Positions 9,267 through 17,752 of a stretch of DNA of 21,917 bases are shown piece by piece. The position numbers were made by a program, and so were the translations under genes. Numbering within the stretch: the first letter of the stretch is position 1; each line of letters opens with the position of its first letter. The stretch covers positions 1 through 21,917 of the forward strand of contig CAWUJK010000021.1 in the NCBI GenBank assembly GCA_963922865.1, read 5' to 3'. Under the pieces are notes generated by a model. The model searched no databases, was not told the DNA's origin, and saw nothing but the letters and a program-made list of their open reading frames with translations. This stretch comes from CAWUJK01 sp963922865 (GTDB lineage Bacteria; Patescibacteriota; Gracilibacteria; BD1-5; UBA6164).

Positions 9267-10289
9267 TTATTTCAAACTATTTAAAATTTCATCTGTTTTT
9301 TGAGAATAAGAAACTCAAATAAAAGGTATTCTATAAACATGAGAAAGTATTATTGAATGCAATCTCATAGAAAAACAAATATCAATTTCCCTATTTTTGT
9401 ATACATCATAAACTTCAAACATAGATTTTTTTATTTCAACTCAGTCTCAAACAAATTGTTTCAAAAATAAATAATCATTTGAAACTATATCTCAATCATG
9501 AAAACTATGAGGAAGTAAAATAACTTTTCATCAAGATTTTATTATATAGTTAATTATTTCTTTTATTTTTCACTGCTCAAGCCTACGCGACATATTTGAT
9601 TTTTCAACTAAATATCAAGTCCTAAAAGCTATTCAAACTTTTATATTTTTAAAATCAAAAGCTTCCAGTTTACTAATATCAAAATTTTTTGAGTCTATAC
9701 TTCAAATAATTGATTTTTGATTTGTCTCCAATCAATTATCAAAAAAAACAGGATCTTTTTTTATTTGAGAATCTATTCAAATTTCTTTTAAAATATCAAA
9801 ACTTGCTTTATCTCTTACTGAAATACTTTGAGAATTTTTAAATATTTTATTTATTTTTTCAAGATTACTATTATTTTTTATATTTATTCAAACTCTAAAA
9901 AAACAAACTTTTTTTAAAAAAATATTAAAAAATTTTCTTCTAAAAACCCATAAATTTAGCGGATTTTTTTTGTTTCAAACTTCATTATCAAAAAATAATC
10001 ATCCTCAACCAATAACTATTAAACTAGATTTAAAAGTAAAATAAACAAACACAAAAAAATTGAATACATTATTAAAAATTTTACTTATATCTTTTATACA
10101 ATCAGGAAAATAAGGTTTATAAACTATATAATCTGCTTTATAAAAAGGATTTTTATAATCATAAGAAAAAACCACAAATCTAGGATTTTTTTCTTGGTAC
10201 TGAGTTCTTAAAATCTCTATTTGATTTTTTAAAATCAATTCATCTCAAAGATTTTTAGCTCAAATTGAAGCAAAAATAGAAATTAACAT
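9267..10289 (-). CDS. polysaccharide pyruvyl transferase family protein (CsaB/WcaK-like)
   Basis: 340 residues, matching the PS_pyruv_trans family, which moves pyruvate from PEP onto a sugar of a surface glycan. Visible family features are the N-terminal SIGAKNLGDELIL, the glycine-rich VIGGGGLFFDNE near residue 95, SVRDKASFDILKEIGI mid-protein, and C-terminal FSMRLHSIILSHVYRIPFIG followed by VSYSQK. In Gram-positive bacteria the relative CsaB pyruvylates cell-wall polymer so that S-layer proteins can bind, so a role in surface-layer anchoring here is a reasonable inference. Many glycines are UGA, so the gene is native. It stands apart from glycan synthesis genes. The start at 10289 follows AATACTAAAA, with no Shine-Dalgarno. 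Confidence 0.88.
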
Positions 10290-10294
10290 TTTTA

Positions 10295-10341
10295 GTATTT
10301 TTTAAATATTTTTTATTATATATAAAATATTTAAAAAATAC
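10295..10341. terminator. perfect 18-bp AT-only-type inverted repeat between comM and the pyruvyl transferase
   Basis: The arms at 10295-10312 and 10324-10341 are perfectly complementary (GTATTTTTTAAATATTTT and its reverse complement) with an 11-nt loop. The repeat starts 5 nt upstream of the pyruvyl transferase ATG and 25 nt after the comM stop. It probably ends or slows comM transcription, or controls the downstream gene; which of these cannot be told from sequence. Confidence 0.5.
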
Positions 10342-10365
10342 AGCTATATTTCAATTTTTATTTTA

Positions 10366-11907
10366 TTAACACTCATTTTTTCTAAAACTCAAAGCTTCTA
10401 AAATATGCTCTTTTTTTATATCTTTAGAGTTTTCTAAATCAGCTATGGTTCTTGATATTTTTAATATCCTAAAATAAGCTCTTGCTGATAGGTCTAGATT
10501 ATTTACAGCTTGTTTTAAAATAATCTCAGTCTGCTTATCAAGTAAACAAAACTCATTTACTTCTTTACTAGACATCTCAGAGTTTGATGTAATTTGAATA
10601 TTTTTAAACCTACTAAGCTGTATATTTTTTGCTTTTTCCACTCGTTTTTTTATTGAGTTTGAAGATTCCGCTTTAGAATAATCTTTTCAAACCTTGAGTT
10701 TATCAACCTCAACTTTTGGGACTTCTATAAATATATCTACCCTATCAAGAAGTGGTCAAGATAGTCTAGACCTATAATTTTCAATTTGTTTAGAACTACA
10801 AACACACTCTTTAGTATCATCAGTCAAATATCAACAAGGACATGGGTTCATAGCCCCAATTAATGAAAATTGAGCTGGATAATTATATGTGGCATTTATT
10901 CTATTAATTGTTATTTCTCAGTCTTCTAAAGGTTGTCTCAAAACTTCAAGAACAGACTTTTCAAACTCTAAAATTTCGTCTAAAAATAAAATTCATTTAT
11001 GAGCTAAACTTATCTCTCAAGGTTTAGCATTAACTCATCAACCAATAATTGAAACACTAGAAGCAGTATGATGAATAGTCCTAAAAGGTCTTTTACTTAT
11101 TATAGGAGTTTTATGATTTAAAAATCAAGATATGCTATATATTTTAGAAACTTCAATAGCCTCATCTATAGTCAAATCTGGCAAAATCCCGGAAAAAGAT
11201 TTAGCTAGCATAGTTTTTCAACTACCTGGAGGTCCACTCATTATTATATTATGTCATCAGGCTGATGCTATTTCTAAAGCTCTTTTTGCATGAGATTGTC
11301 ATAATATATATTTAAAATCATATTTATTTTCTAGATTTTTTCATAAAATTTCTCAAATATTTTTAAAATCTAATGTATCTTTTATAACTAAATCTTTTCA
11401 TCAGTTTAAAATCAAAATTAACTCTTGCAAAGTTTCAATACTAACAACATCAATACCCGGTATAATAGATGCTTCTAAAGAATTTCAGCTAGGAACAAAA
11501 ATTCTTTTAAATCATTTTTCCTTGCTAACTATAGTAGAAGGCAGTACAGAATTAACTTTTCTAAGTCTACCATCAAGAGATAATTCTCATAAAAATATAG
11601 AGTCTTTTATTAAGTTTTCATCAATAAATCAACCATTTAATAAAATTCAAATAGCAATTGGTAAATCAAAACTAGGTCAGCTTTTTCTAATATCTGCTGG
11701 AGCTAGATTTACTGTAATTCTACTGGTTGGCAATTTATTACCTGAAGATTTTAGCGCAGATTTTAATCTATGCTTACTTTCTTGTATACCCTGATCAGCT
11801 AAACCAACTATACTAAAAGATGGTAATCAATTATTTATATCAACTTCTACCTCAATTAACTGAGAATTCAAACCGTTTGTGGCTATACTGTTTACTTTTG
11901 CTATCAT
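10366..11907 (-). CDS. comM: ComM/YifB-type Mg-chelatase-like AAA+ ATPase
   Basis: 513 residues, the usual family length. The N-terminal domain begins IAKVNSIATNGLNSQLIEVE and contains GLADQGIQESKHRLKSAL and RITVNLAPADIRKSGPSFDL. Walker A is SGPPGSGKTMLA at about 223-234, with UGA for its last glycine. The C-terminus has the family's LDKQTEIILKQAVNNLDLSA followed by RAYFRILKISRTIADLE. In Vibrio and other naturally competent bacteria ComM is a hexameric helicase that extends branch migration during integration of incoming single-stranded DNA. Together with pilins elsewhere in the window, it fits a natural-transformation capacity, which would help a CPR cell that depends on scavenged DNA. A promoter lies 70 nt upstream. 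Confidence 0.95.
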
Positions 11908-11973
11908 GTTATATCACTTTAATATGTAAAATGTGAGAGGTTAATATTAAATATATATACTTAATATACATTT

Positions 11974-12000
11974 ATTATATACTTTTTGTATTTATGTCAA
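11974..12000 (-). promoter_or_regulatory. sigma-70-type promoter of comM
   Basis: A perfect TTGACA (12000-11995) and a perfect TATAAT (11979-11974) on the minus strand, separated by 15 nt, lie ~70 nt before the comM ATG. The spacer is shorter than the ideal 17; a shifted -10 (TAATAA) would give 17. It is the best-matching promoter in the window. Confidence 0.65.
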
Positions 12001-12035
12001 ATTTTTTAATGAAATAATATAGTTAATAAAAAAAT

Positions 12036-12071
12036 AAAAACCACTCAAAATGTTTATTTTAAGTGGTTTTT
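12036..12071 (-). terminator. intrinsic terminator after dUTPase gene
   Basis: AAAAACCACT (12036-12045) pairs perfectly with AGTGGTTTTT (12062-12071); on the minus strand the stem ends in a T-rich run. It is 15 nt after the dut stop and separates it from the comM promoter. Confidence 0.85.
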
Positions 12072-12086
12072 AAGATATTTTAAATT

Positions 12087-12776
12087 TTAATTCCATTTTT
12101 TATACTCTTCTTCCAGTTTAGAGTATATATTATCAAATCAAGTAGTATTTTCCAGTATTTTTTGCATAGCAACATTATCTTCTTGTCAATTCCATATTTT
12201 TATATAAGTTCACTGTTTATAACCATGATCTTGTCTAAATTTATTTAAAACATTTTTTCAAATATATAATTTATATAAATCTTCAAAATTAATTCAAGCA
12301 GAATTTAAACAAGTAAAAAACTGTCTAACAAGCTCGGCTCTATATTCTATAGAATCTCTTTTAGATAAAGATAATAGCATTAGTTTTTCATAAGGTTCTA
12401 ATATTTTATCTATGAGTAAATTATTTTCTTTATCTAGTTTATTTGGAAGTTTTACTTTCACTTCATATCAAGAAATATTATCTATTATGAAATTGCAAGT
12501 ATTTTCTATACTGTCTTTTGTAAGTAAATAACTCATAATAAAGTGCCAAATATCAATAAGCTCAACATTAAAATTATTTTTATCAATTCAACCTTCAATA
12601 TTTTTCCAATGTTTCCAACTGATACTATCAATAGCTTCAGCTGATTCCATATAAATACATCTTTTCCAATTTATTATTTTTCAAGTGGGAGTAAGTCAAT
12701 TTCTCCAATCATTATGACTAGAAATAGAGTTGACTTTATCTTGAAAATTGAGCATCTCAAGTATTTTTTCTTTCAT
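12087..12776 (-). CDS. dut: dimeric (all-alpha, MazG-related) dUTPase
   Basis: 229 residues; hydrolyses dUTP to dUMP and pyrophosphate, keeping uracil out of DNA and supplying dUMP. The all-helical dUTPase_2 family signature is clear: WKRCIYMESAEAIDSISWKH with the metal-binding glutamates near residues 42-46, then NVELIDIWHFIMSYL with the second acidic pair, and the C-terminal GKNVLNKFRQDHGYKQGTYI followed by KIWNGQEDN, where UGA supplies several glycines. It is not the common trimeric beta-type dUTPase. The ATG at 12776 follows the pilin gene stop by 26 nt, so both may share a transcript ending at the terminator at 12036-12071. Confidence 0.93.
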
Positions 12777-12802
12777 TTATTAGATAGTAATTAAAATAAA
12801 AA

Positions 12803-13573
12803 CTACATTCAAGTACAGCTAGTAGTAACCAAAGCTCATGTGCTATTTCTAAGCTCATAATTTCAATTTCAAATAGATTTTCAAGCTTCTCTTATCTCTT
12901 CACAAGTTTCAAAACTACTATTTTGAAAAAAAACTTTGGAGTTTTCAGCTCTAGACAATAAATCACCAAATTCAGTTCAATTAGTAACCGGAGAATTACT
13001 TCATTCAAAGTCATAAACTAGATTATTTCATTGTCAGTCAAATACAAATAATTTTTTATTAGTCGCATTTGTAATATCTACATTTGTAGTTGATTGTCAA
13101 GCTATAATTATAGTGGGCAATACATTTTTTGCAACTGACTTATAAGATCAAAAAAGTATAGCCTTAGGATTATCATCATTTTCCAAAGTTCATGCTATTT
13201 GAAATTCTTGCTTATTTCTAGTTATACTATAAAAATATGGTATTTTCAATTTAGGATCTAGAGGTATTTTATCTAGAGTGGATAATCAAACATTAGTTCA
13301 AAGTTTTCACTGCCAAACAACAACATTGGAGCTTGATCCATTGCTAATAGAAAAATAATCTTGAGGAATAGGATGACTTCATTTATTTTTATTATACAGC
13401 TTCATAGCAGCTACTATTTGTCAAAAATCAGATTTTCTTTGTGAATCTCTAGAACTAGATAAATTTCAAACAAATGAACTAAATCATATAGTACCCAAAA
13501 TAGTAAGAATAACTACAACAACAGTAAGTTCTGCAAAGGTAAATCATCTATTGTTTATGAAAATTTTCATCAT
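12803..13573 (-). CDS. type IV pilin/pseudopilin-like protein
   Basis: 256 residues. The N-terminus has a class-III (prepilin) signal: a short basic leader, then R-G-F-T-F-A-E-L-T and a hydrophobic helix VVVVILTILGTIGF. The Gly before the cleavage site is UGA and the Glu sits five residues after it, as prepilin peptidase requires. The remainder is a globular domain with WQGKLGTNVG, then YFYSITRNKQEFQIAGTLE, which resembles the pseudopilin pattern of comparing expected and stored values, and a Cys pair near the C-terminus (ETCEE and TTSCTGM) likely bridged outside the cell. Two adjacent ATG codons are possible; the first is given. It is divergent from the secreted-protein genes to the right, with 60 nt between starts. 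Confidence 0.85.
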
Positions 13574-13633
13574 TTTGCAATTAAAAAAATATTATGATAT
13601 GATATGTTAAAGATTAATACTAAATAATAATAT

Positions 13634-14344
13634 ATGGAAAAAACAAAAAAGAGAAAGTTTTTTTTAATCAAGGCATCAATTTTAAGCATTATAATATTAT
13701 TTTGGTGAACGATAGCCTACGCAATAGACTCAGTATCAGATTATATAAAAACCAATTCTTCTACTAGCTTTGGTTCAAACAATAGTAAAATAACCTTTAG
13801 TAATAACCTTTTAAGTTATTATGTAAACAAAAATAATGATCATATAATAGTATGAGATTATTTTAAATGATATTATTATGATAGTGTGTATTGATATTTT
13901 AAGTTTAACTGGAACAATGATAGAACAAAAAATGTTTCTTTTGTATGAACAACAGATAAATGTTCATCCTGAGAATGATACAAGATATGATGATATGCCT
14001 ATAGTAAATATGCTTGATATATAAAATTTGACTATGATAATAACAATTATGTTTATTACTGCAAAAATGATAATAAATTGCACTGATACGGCTATAGTAA
14101 ACATCTATGATTCCAAAGTTTTGAGTGAATTGTTTTTAAGATAGCTAAAACTCAAAGAGTAGCTCCAAATATAAATGATGAAGGTAATTTTGCAAATGAT
14201 ACGGACAAAATAGATGAAGAACTAAATAGTTGGTGAGCAAAAACTATATGAGGATGAGATAAATATGAAATAGACAATGCAAAGGTAATAGAGTCAACAT
14301 GAAGTTTAAAAAATAACGAAAGTATATTTTGGATTATAAAGTAA
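13634..14344 (+). CDS. secreted protein with degenerate GWAWS-x-GWI-type repeats
   Basis: 236 residues. A basic start and hydrophobic helix (FLIKASILSIIILFWGTIAY) followed by AYA-I form a signal peptide, cleaved near residue 30. The body holds three copies of a 15-residue Tyr/Gly motif: GYYYDSVYGYFKFNW (79-93), GYAYSKYAGYIKFDY (120-134) and GYGYSKHLGFQSFEG (151-165). They look like degenerate forms of the GWAWSxxxGWIxF repeat that I know from secreted CPR proteins; that link is from memory. Cys110 and Cys143 bracket the second repeat and may form a disulphide. Several repeat glycines are UGA. First of three consecutive secreted-protein genes, divergent from a pilin gene. Likely a surface or extracellular structural protein; function unknown. 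Confidence 0.7.
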
Positions 14345-14417
14345 GGTTTAGAGTTATTTGAATTTTTAAAAAAATTGTGTTACAATTTTATATATCATAA
14401 TTATTAATACTAAAAAA

Positions 14418-15368
14418 ATGAGAAAAACAGTAAAAATAATAATAAATCTATTTGTAATATTTAGCCTATCAATGGGTGCATCATATGTATTTGCAGATTG
14501 GATTTCAGATACAAAAAATAAAATAAATGAATTTAAATCAGATGATTCTTTCTTGCCGGGTAATTCATCAAGCGAAAAATGAAGTATTTGATTTATTTTT
14601 AGAAATATATTTAATGCAAGTGGAGAAATAAAAAAAGAATTTTTAGAAATGAAATCTATATTCCAAAAAAATTGAAACAACGCTTATTATAACAACGGTC
14701 TTGTTTGAATTGGGACAAATAATCCTGACCAAAAATTAACAGTAAAAAGATGAAATATAAGATTGGATGGTAACCATGTAGGCTCAAATAGAATATATTT
14801 TACTGATGATTGAAGTTATTGAGGAAATTCAAATGGTAATCAATGGGAGTTATACCCTTCTAAAAACTACTTTCATATATACAATAGAGACTCAAACAAT
14901 AGTGCTATTAGAATTTATAATAATGGTGATGTTAGAATATGAAACAATAATACAAACAAATTATTTGAAGTAAACTGAAATGCAAAAGCAAAAGTTTTTT
15001 ATGACAAAGATAACTCAGCCTACTATGTAGATCCTGCTTCTACTTCTCATCTAAACCATCTAAGAGCTAATATTGTTTATGATAGAAACAACACAAGCTA
15101 TTATGTAGACCCTGCCTCTACTTCAAAATTAAATAATATAACTGTTAACTGAGTATTTAAAGAAGCTAGTGGTAAAACTATAAGAGATGCATGAGGTGGT
15201 TGGGTTAGAACTTACTGAGCTTCTGGTTGGTATAATTGAACTTATTGATGAGGATGGAATATGGTAGATTGAACTTGGATTAGAGCATATGGTGGAAAGT
15301 CTATATACACAACTTGAAATATAAAAGCATCAAAAATAAAAGTAAGCTGTATATGAAATTGTTTCTAG
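14418..15368 (+). CDS. secreted tail-fibre-like/adhesin-like protein with YYVDP repeats
   Basis: 316 residues. Signal peptide at the start (KIIINLFVIFSLSMGASYVF, then ADW, cleavage near residue 26). The middle has GLVGIGTNNPDQKLTVKRGN, a motif common at the head of phage tail-fibre and other trimeric beta-structured proteins. Two repeats with 26-residue spacing follow, YDKDNSAYYVDPASTSHLN (from 195) and YDRNNTSYYVDPASTSKLN (from 221), a sequence type I know from tail fibres and large adhesins. The C-terminal ~70 residues are rich in Gly and Trp (GGWVRTYGASGWYNGTYGG) and end with two cysteines. A role in binding a surface, for instance a host or prey cell, is the natural inference. The start context is A-rich with no Shine-Dalgarno. 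Confidence 0.72.
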
Positions 15369-15385
15369 TATTAAATTAAAAAAAT

Positions 15386-15892
15386 ATGAAAAATCTAAAA
15401 ATAATATTTAAAATATTTTTGGTAGTTCTCTTGATATCAAATACAACTTTTGTATCAAAAGCAATTGAATGTATACCAAGCTGGAATTGAAACCGGACAG
15501 TAGAACAAAACTGTAGTTTTCCTTCTTGATGAAAAAAAATTTACTGAAATATCAATGTATGAAATAAAACTATAACAATACCAAACTGAGTTGTTATGTG
15601 AATAAATCTTTCATCCAATAAAATTACTTTTTCAGGAGGAAAAATACTACTGCAATGAAACGCAAAAATAGATAATAGCGTGTCAAATAGGCATTATATA
15701 ACAAAAAGCTATTCTATAAGGTATTGAGGAGTCTCAAGCAGTTCTGCAAGTAATGCTATTGACTGTAATCATTGAGCATGTACATCTTGCCCTGCTTGAA
15801 CAAAAGCTATGAATTCATCGAGAAATTGAGTACAATCAAGCTCACCTAGAAGTGTTTGAAATGCTGGAACTATGTATTGTGCAAAATTTTAA
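15386..15892 (+). CDS. small secreted Cys-containing protein, family unknown
   Basis: 168 residues. A signal peptide is clear (FKIFLVVLLISNTTFVSKA, then IE, cleavage near residue 27). The mature part is Ser/Asn/Gly-rich, with IPNGVVMGINLSSNKITF and ILLQGNAKIDNSVSN suggesting a short beta-helix-like repeat, and a C-terminal Cys cluster (DCNHGACTSCPAG, YCAKF). With the cysteines near the N-terminus there are six, all on the exported side, so disulphides are likely. I do not recognise the family. It is 17 nt after the tail-fibre-like gene and probably in the same operon; it converges on the minus-strand pilin gene 21 nt further on. Confidence 0.65.
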
Positions 15893-15913
15893 TTAAATTT
15901 TAGCTTAAAATAT

Positions 15914-16345
15914 TTATCTATTCAGTCTTCTTATAAGCGCCTTTACAACTGTTTTTTCTTCTCAATTATAATCTATTTTACTTACTTGAAAAATTCTTAT
16001 ATAAATATCTCCTAAAAAATTTAAAGGATCAATTATTTTATTTCAATATTTATCAACATATTTATACTCATTGTTTAGTTCTCAAACTTTTACTTCAAAA
16101 GTAGATCAAGTAGAATTTTTATACAAATAAAACTCTTGTTTATCAGATAAATAAGATAAATCCATGTTAAATATAATAGAATAAGAACTTGAACTTAATA
16201 AATCTAAATCCATATCTCTGTCAAACTGTTTTATTAGGTCTTTTGAGTTTCAAATAAGAGTACCTATTCAAATCAAAACAAAAGAAAGTATGAATACTCA
16301 TACGATTATTCATGCAAGAGACTCAGCTTTTTTTGTTAACTGCAT
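15914..16345 (-). CDS. minor pilin-like protein
   Basis: 143 residues. The N-terminus MQLTKKAESLAGIIVGVFIL has a short basic leader, an acidic residue 5-6 positions before the hydrophobic helix (to about residue 30), and a K-A-E-S-L context like PilV/PilX-type minor pilins. The usual Gly-Phe at the cleavage site is missing; KKA takes its place, as in the plus-strand PilX-like neighbour (KKASVL) and PilW-like neighbour (KKAFTL). The rest is a small alpha/beta domain without cysteines. It is transcribed from a palindromic divergent promoter shared with the plus-strand pilin genes and may assemble with them as a pilus tip complex (inference). Confidence 0.65.
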
Positions 16346-16381
16346 TTATAAAAAATAAATTTTTAATTTTAGTATTTTAAA

Positions 16382-16418
16382 CTATAATAATTATAGAAAA
16401 TAATAGTAAAAAATCAAA
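16382..16418. promoter_or_regulatory. palindromic back-to-back divergent promoter
   Basis: CTATAAT-A-ATTATAG at 16382-16396 is a perfect palindrome that carries a TATAAT on each strand. For the minus strand, TTGATT at 16417-16412 is a fair -35 with 16-nt spacing. Overlapping -10 boxes mean only one direction can be occupied at a time, so the minus pilin gene and the plus pilin operon should compete or be switched together by a regulator on the palindrome. Confidence 0.55.
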
Positions 16419-16423
16419 AAAAT

Positions 16424-17047
16424 ATGAGATTATTTAAAAAAGCTTTTACTTTAATTGAACTAACAGTCTCTGTTTTAATAAGCGCAATAATATTAATATT
16501 TTTGATGATTTTTTTGGCTGATACTTTCAACGAGATAGCATACTCAAACAAAAAAACAAAACTTCTCATAGAGTTTTATGAACTAGAAAACCAGCTAAAA
16601 AACATAAAAGAGCAATATTTATCGGGTGTGATACTAAAAGATAACATTAAATGAGAATGAAGTGATGTAATACTTTTAAAGACTTCTCCCCTAGAACCTA
16701 TACAATGAGGATATATATTTGCACAAGTAAATAAAACTAGCTTTAAAATAGATACTGATAAAAATGTAGATACAGTTTGAGAAAAAGTTTTAGGATATAA
16801 AAAGATAAGCTCTATTCAGCTAACAGAACTTTTACTTGATGCTAACAAAGTATATAATTACGAATTTAACCTAGATGAAATATTTCCAAATATATTATTG
16901 AAAGATTTTCAAGCTAAACTGTACAATTCATGAAAAATTTTTGATATTTTTTTAGAAGTAAACTTAAATTACAAAAAACAGTTAAATTGATCTAAATATA
17001 GTGAAATATGAAATGAATCAATAGAAAAAATTATATTTAATTTCTAG
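16424..17047 (+). CDS. prepilin-like protein (PilW/PilJ-type)
   Basis: 207 residues. Textbook prepilin N-terminus: MRLFKKAFTLIELTVSVLIS, with Ala in place of the usual Gly before F+1 and the conserved Glu at +5, then a long hydrophobic helix to about residue 33. The rest is a Lys/Glu-rich domain with ELENQLKNIKEQYLSG and a C-terminal part rich in beta strands. UGA glycines begin after residue 76, so standard-code annotation would call only a 76-residue fragment. It is followed 3 nt later by a PilX-like gene; the pair fits the pilW-pilX order of minor pilin operons. The start lies ~30 nt after the divergent promoter. Confidence 0.85.
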
Positions 17048-17050
17048 ATA

Positions 17051-17620
17051 ATGAACAAAGAAAAAAAAGCAAGTGTTTTGATATATTCTATAGTTTTAAC
17101 AAGTATTGCATTAGTTTTGGCTTTGGTGGTTATGAATAATCATATAAGTCTAGTGATAAATTCAAAAAATGTAGAAATAGAAAAAAATTTTTATAGAAAC
17201 ATAAAATCAAATCTCTCTATATTTGGTGAAGATATGAGAAAAGTAAATAGTGATTGAGCTTGATTCATAGACAATATATCTTGTCCATGATACTCTACTT
17301 GAAGTAGTTTAATAACAATGAGTTGAACAACAAAAAAAGAAAGAGTAAGATCAACTTTATTCCAAAGTTGATCAACAGTATCTTGCATAAGTGATTATAG
17401 AAATAAAGATTTAGAAATATATTTTAATGATGATTATACTTGATTTTCTAGTGCTAGATATGATAACCAAACTATAAACTTAAATTGAACTCTAAACTAT
17501 AGTTGAGTATTTAATAGTGATAACACAAAGATAACAATTCCTCTAAGTTCTTATAACAAAGCAGATGGTTTTGATGATAATCTCAATAATGATAACTATC
17601 AAAGTAAAATAACTAATTAA
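17051..17620 (+). CDS. PilX-like minor pilin or pilus assembly protein
   Basis: 189 residues. N-terminus MNKEKKASVLIYSIVLTSIA continues into a hydrophobic helix to about residue 28, with the basic leader and small residue typical of PilX-type proteins (KKASVL) but no Glu at +5, as in some minor pilins that sit at the pilus tip. The body is Ser/Asn/Thr-rich with two cysteines (NISCPGY and TVSCISDY) about 46 residues apart that could pair outside the cell. UGA glycines are frequent (SDGAGFID, TGFSSARYD). It is tightly linked to the PilW-like gene (3 nt) and followed by a weak hairpin. Confidence 0.75.
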
Positions 17621-17645
17621 TCTTAAAAAAATAATATTAAAACTA

Positions 17646-17668
17646 ACTCAATCTAATATCAATTGAGT
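17646..17668 (+). terminator. weak hairpin after the pilin operon
   Basis: ACTCAAT (17646-17652) pairs with ATTGAGT (17662-17668), loop 9 nt, followed by CAATAAAATTG rather than a clean T run. A likely but weak end of the plus-strand pilin transcript. Confidence 0.4.
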
Positions 17669-17676
17669 CAATAAAA

Positions 17677-17705
17677 TTGTATTTAAAAAAAAATTATGTT
17701 AAAAT
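17677..17705 (+). promoter_or_regulatory. candidate promoter of the toxin gene
   Basis: TTGTAT (17677-17682), 17-nt spacer, TAAAAT (17700-17705), ~47 nt before the toxin ATG. Each box differs from consensus, but spacing is ideal and it is the only pair in the 132-nt gap. Confidence 0.4.
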
Positions 17706-17752
17706 TATAGTGAAAGTAAAAAAATCAAATTTATTAACTAAACTATAAAAAA

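Noticed and set aside
11522..11794. 90-codon plus-strand frame inside comM
   Set aside because: It is the antisense shadow of the conserved ComM N-terminal domain.
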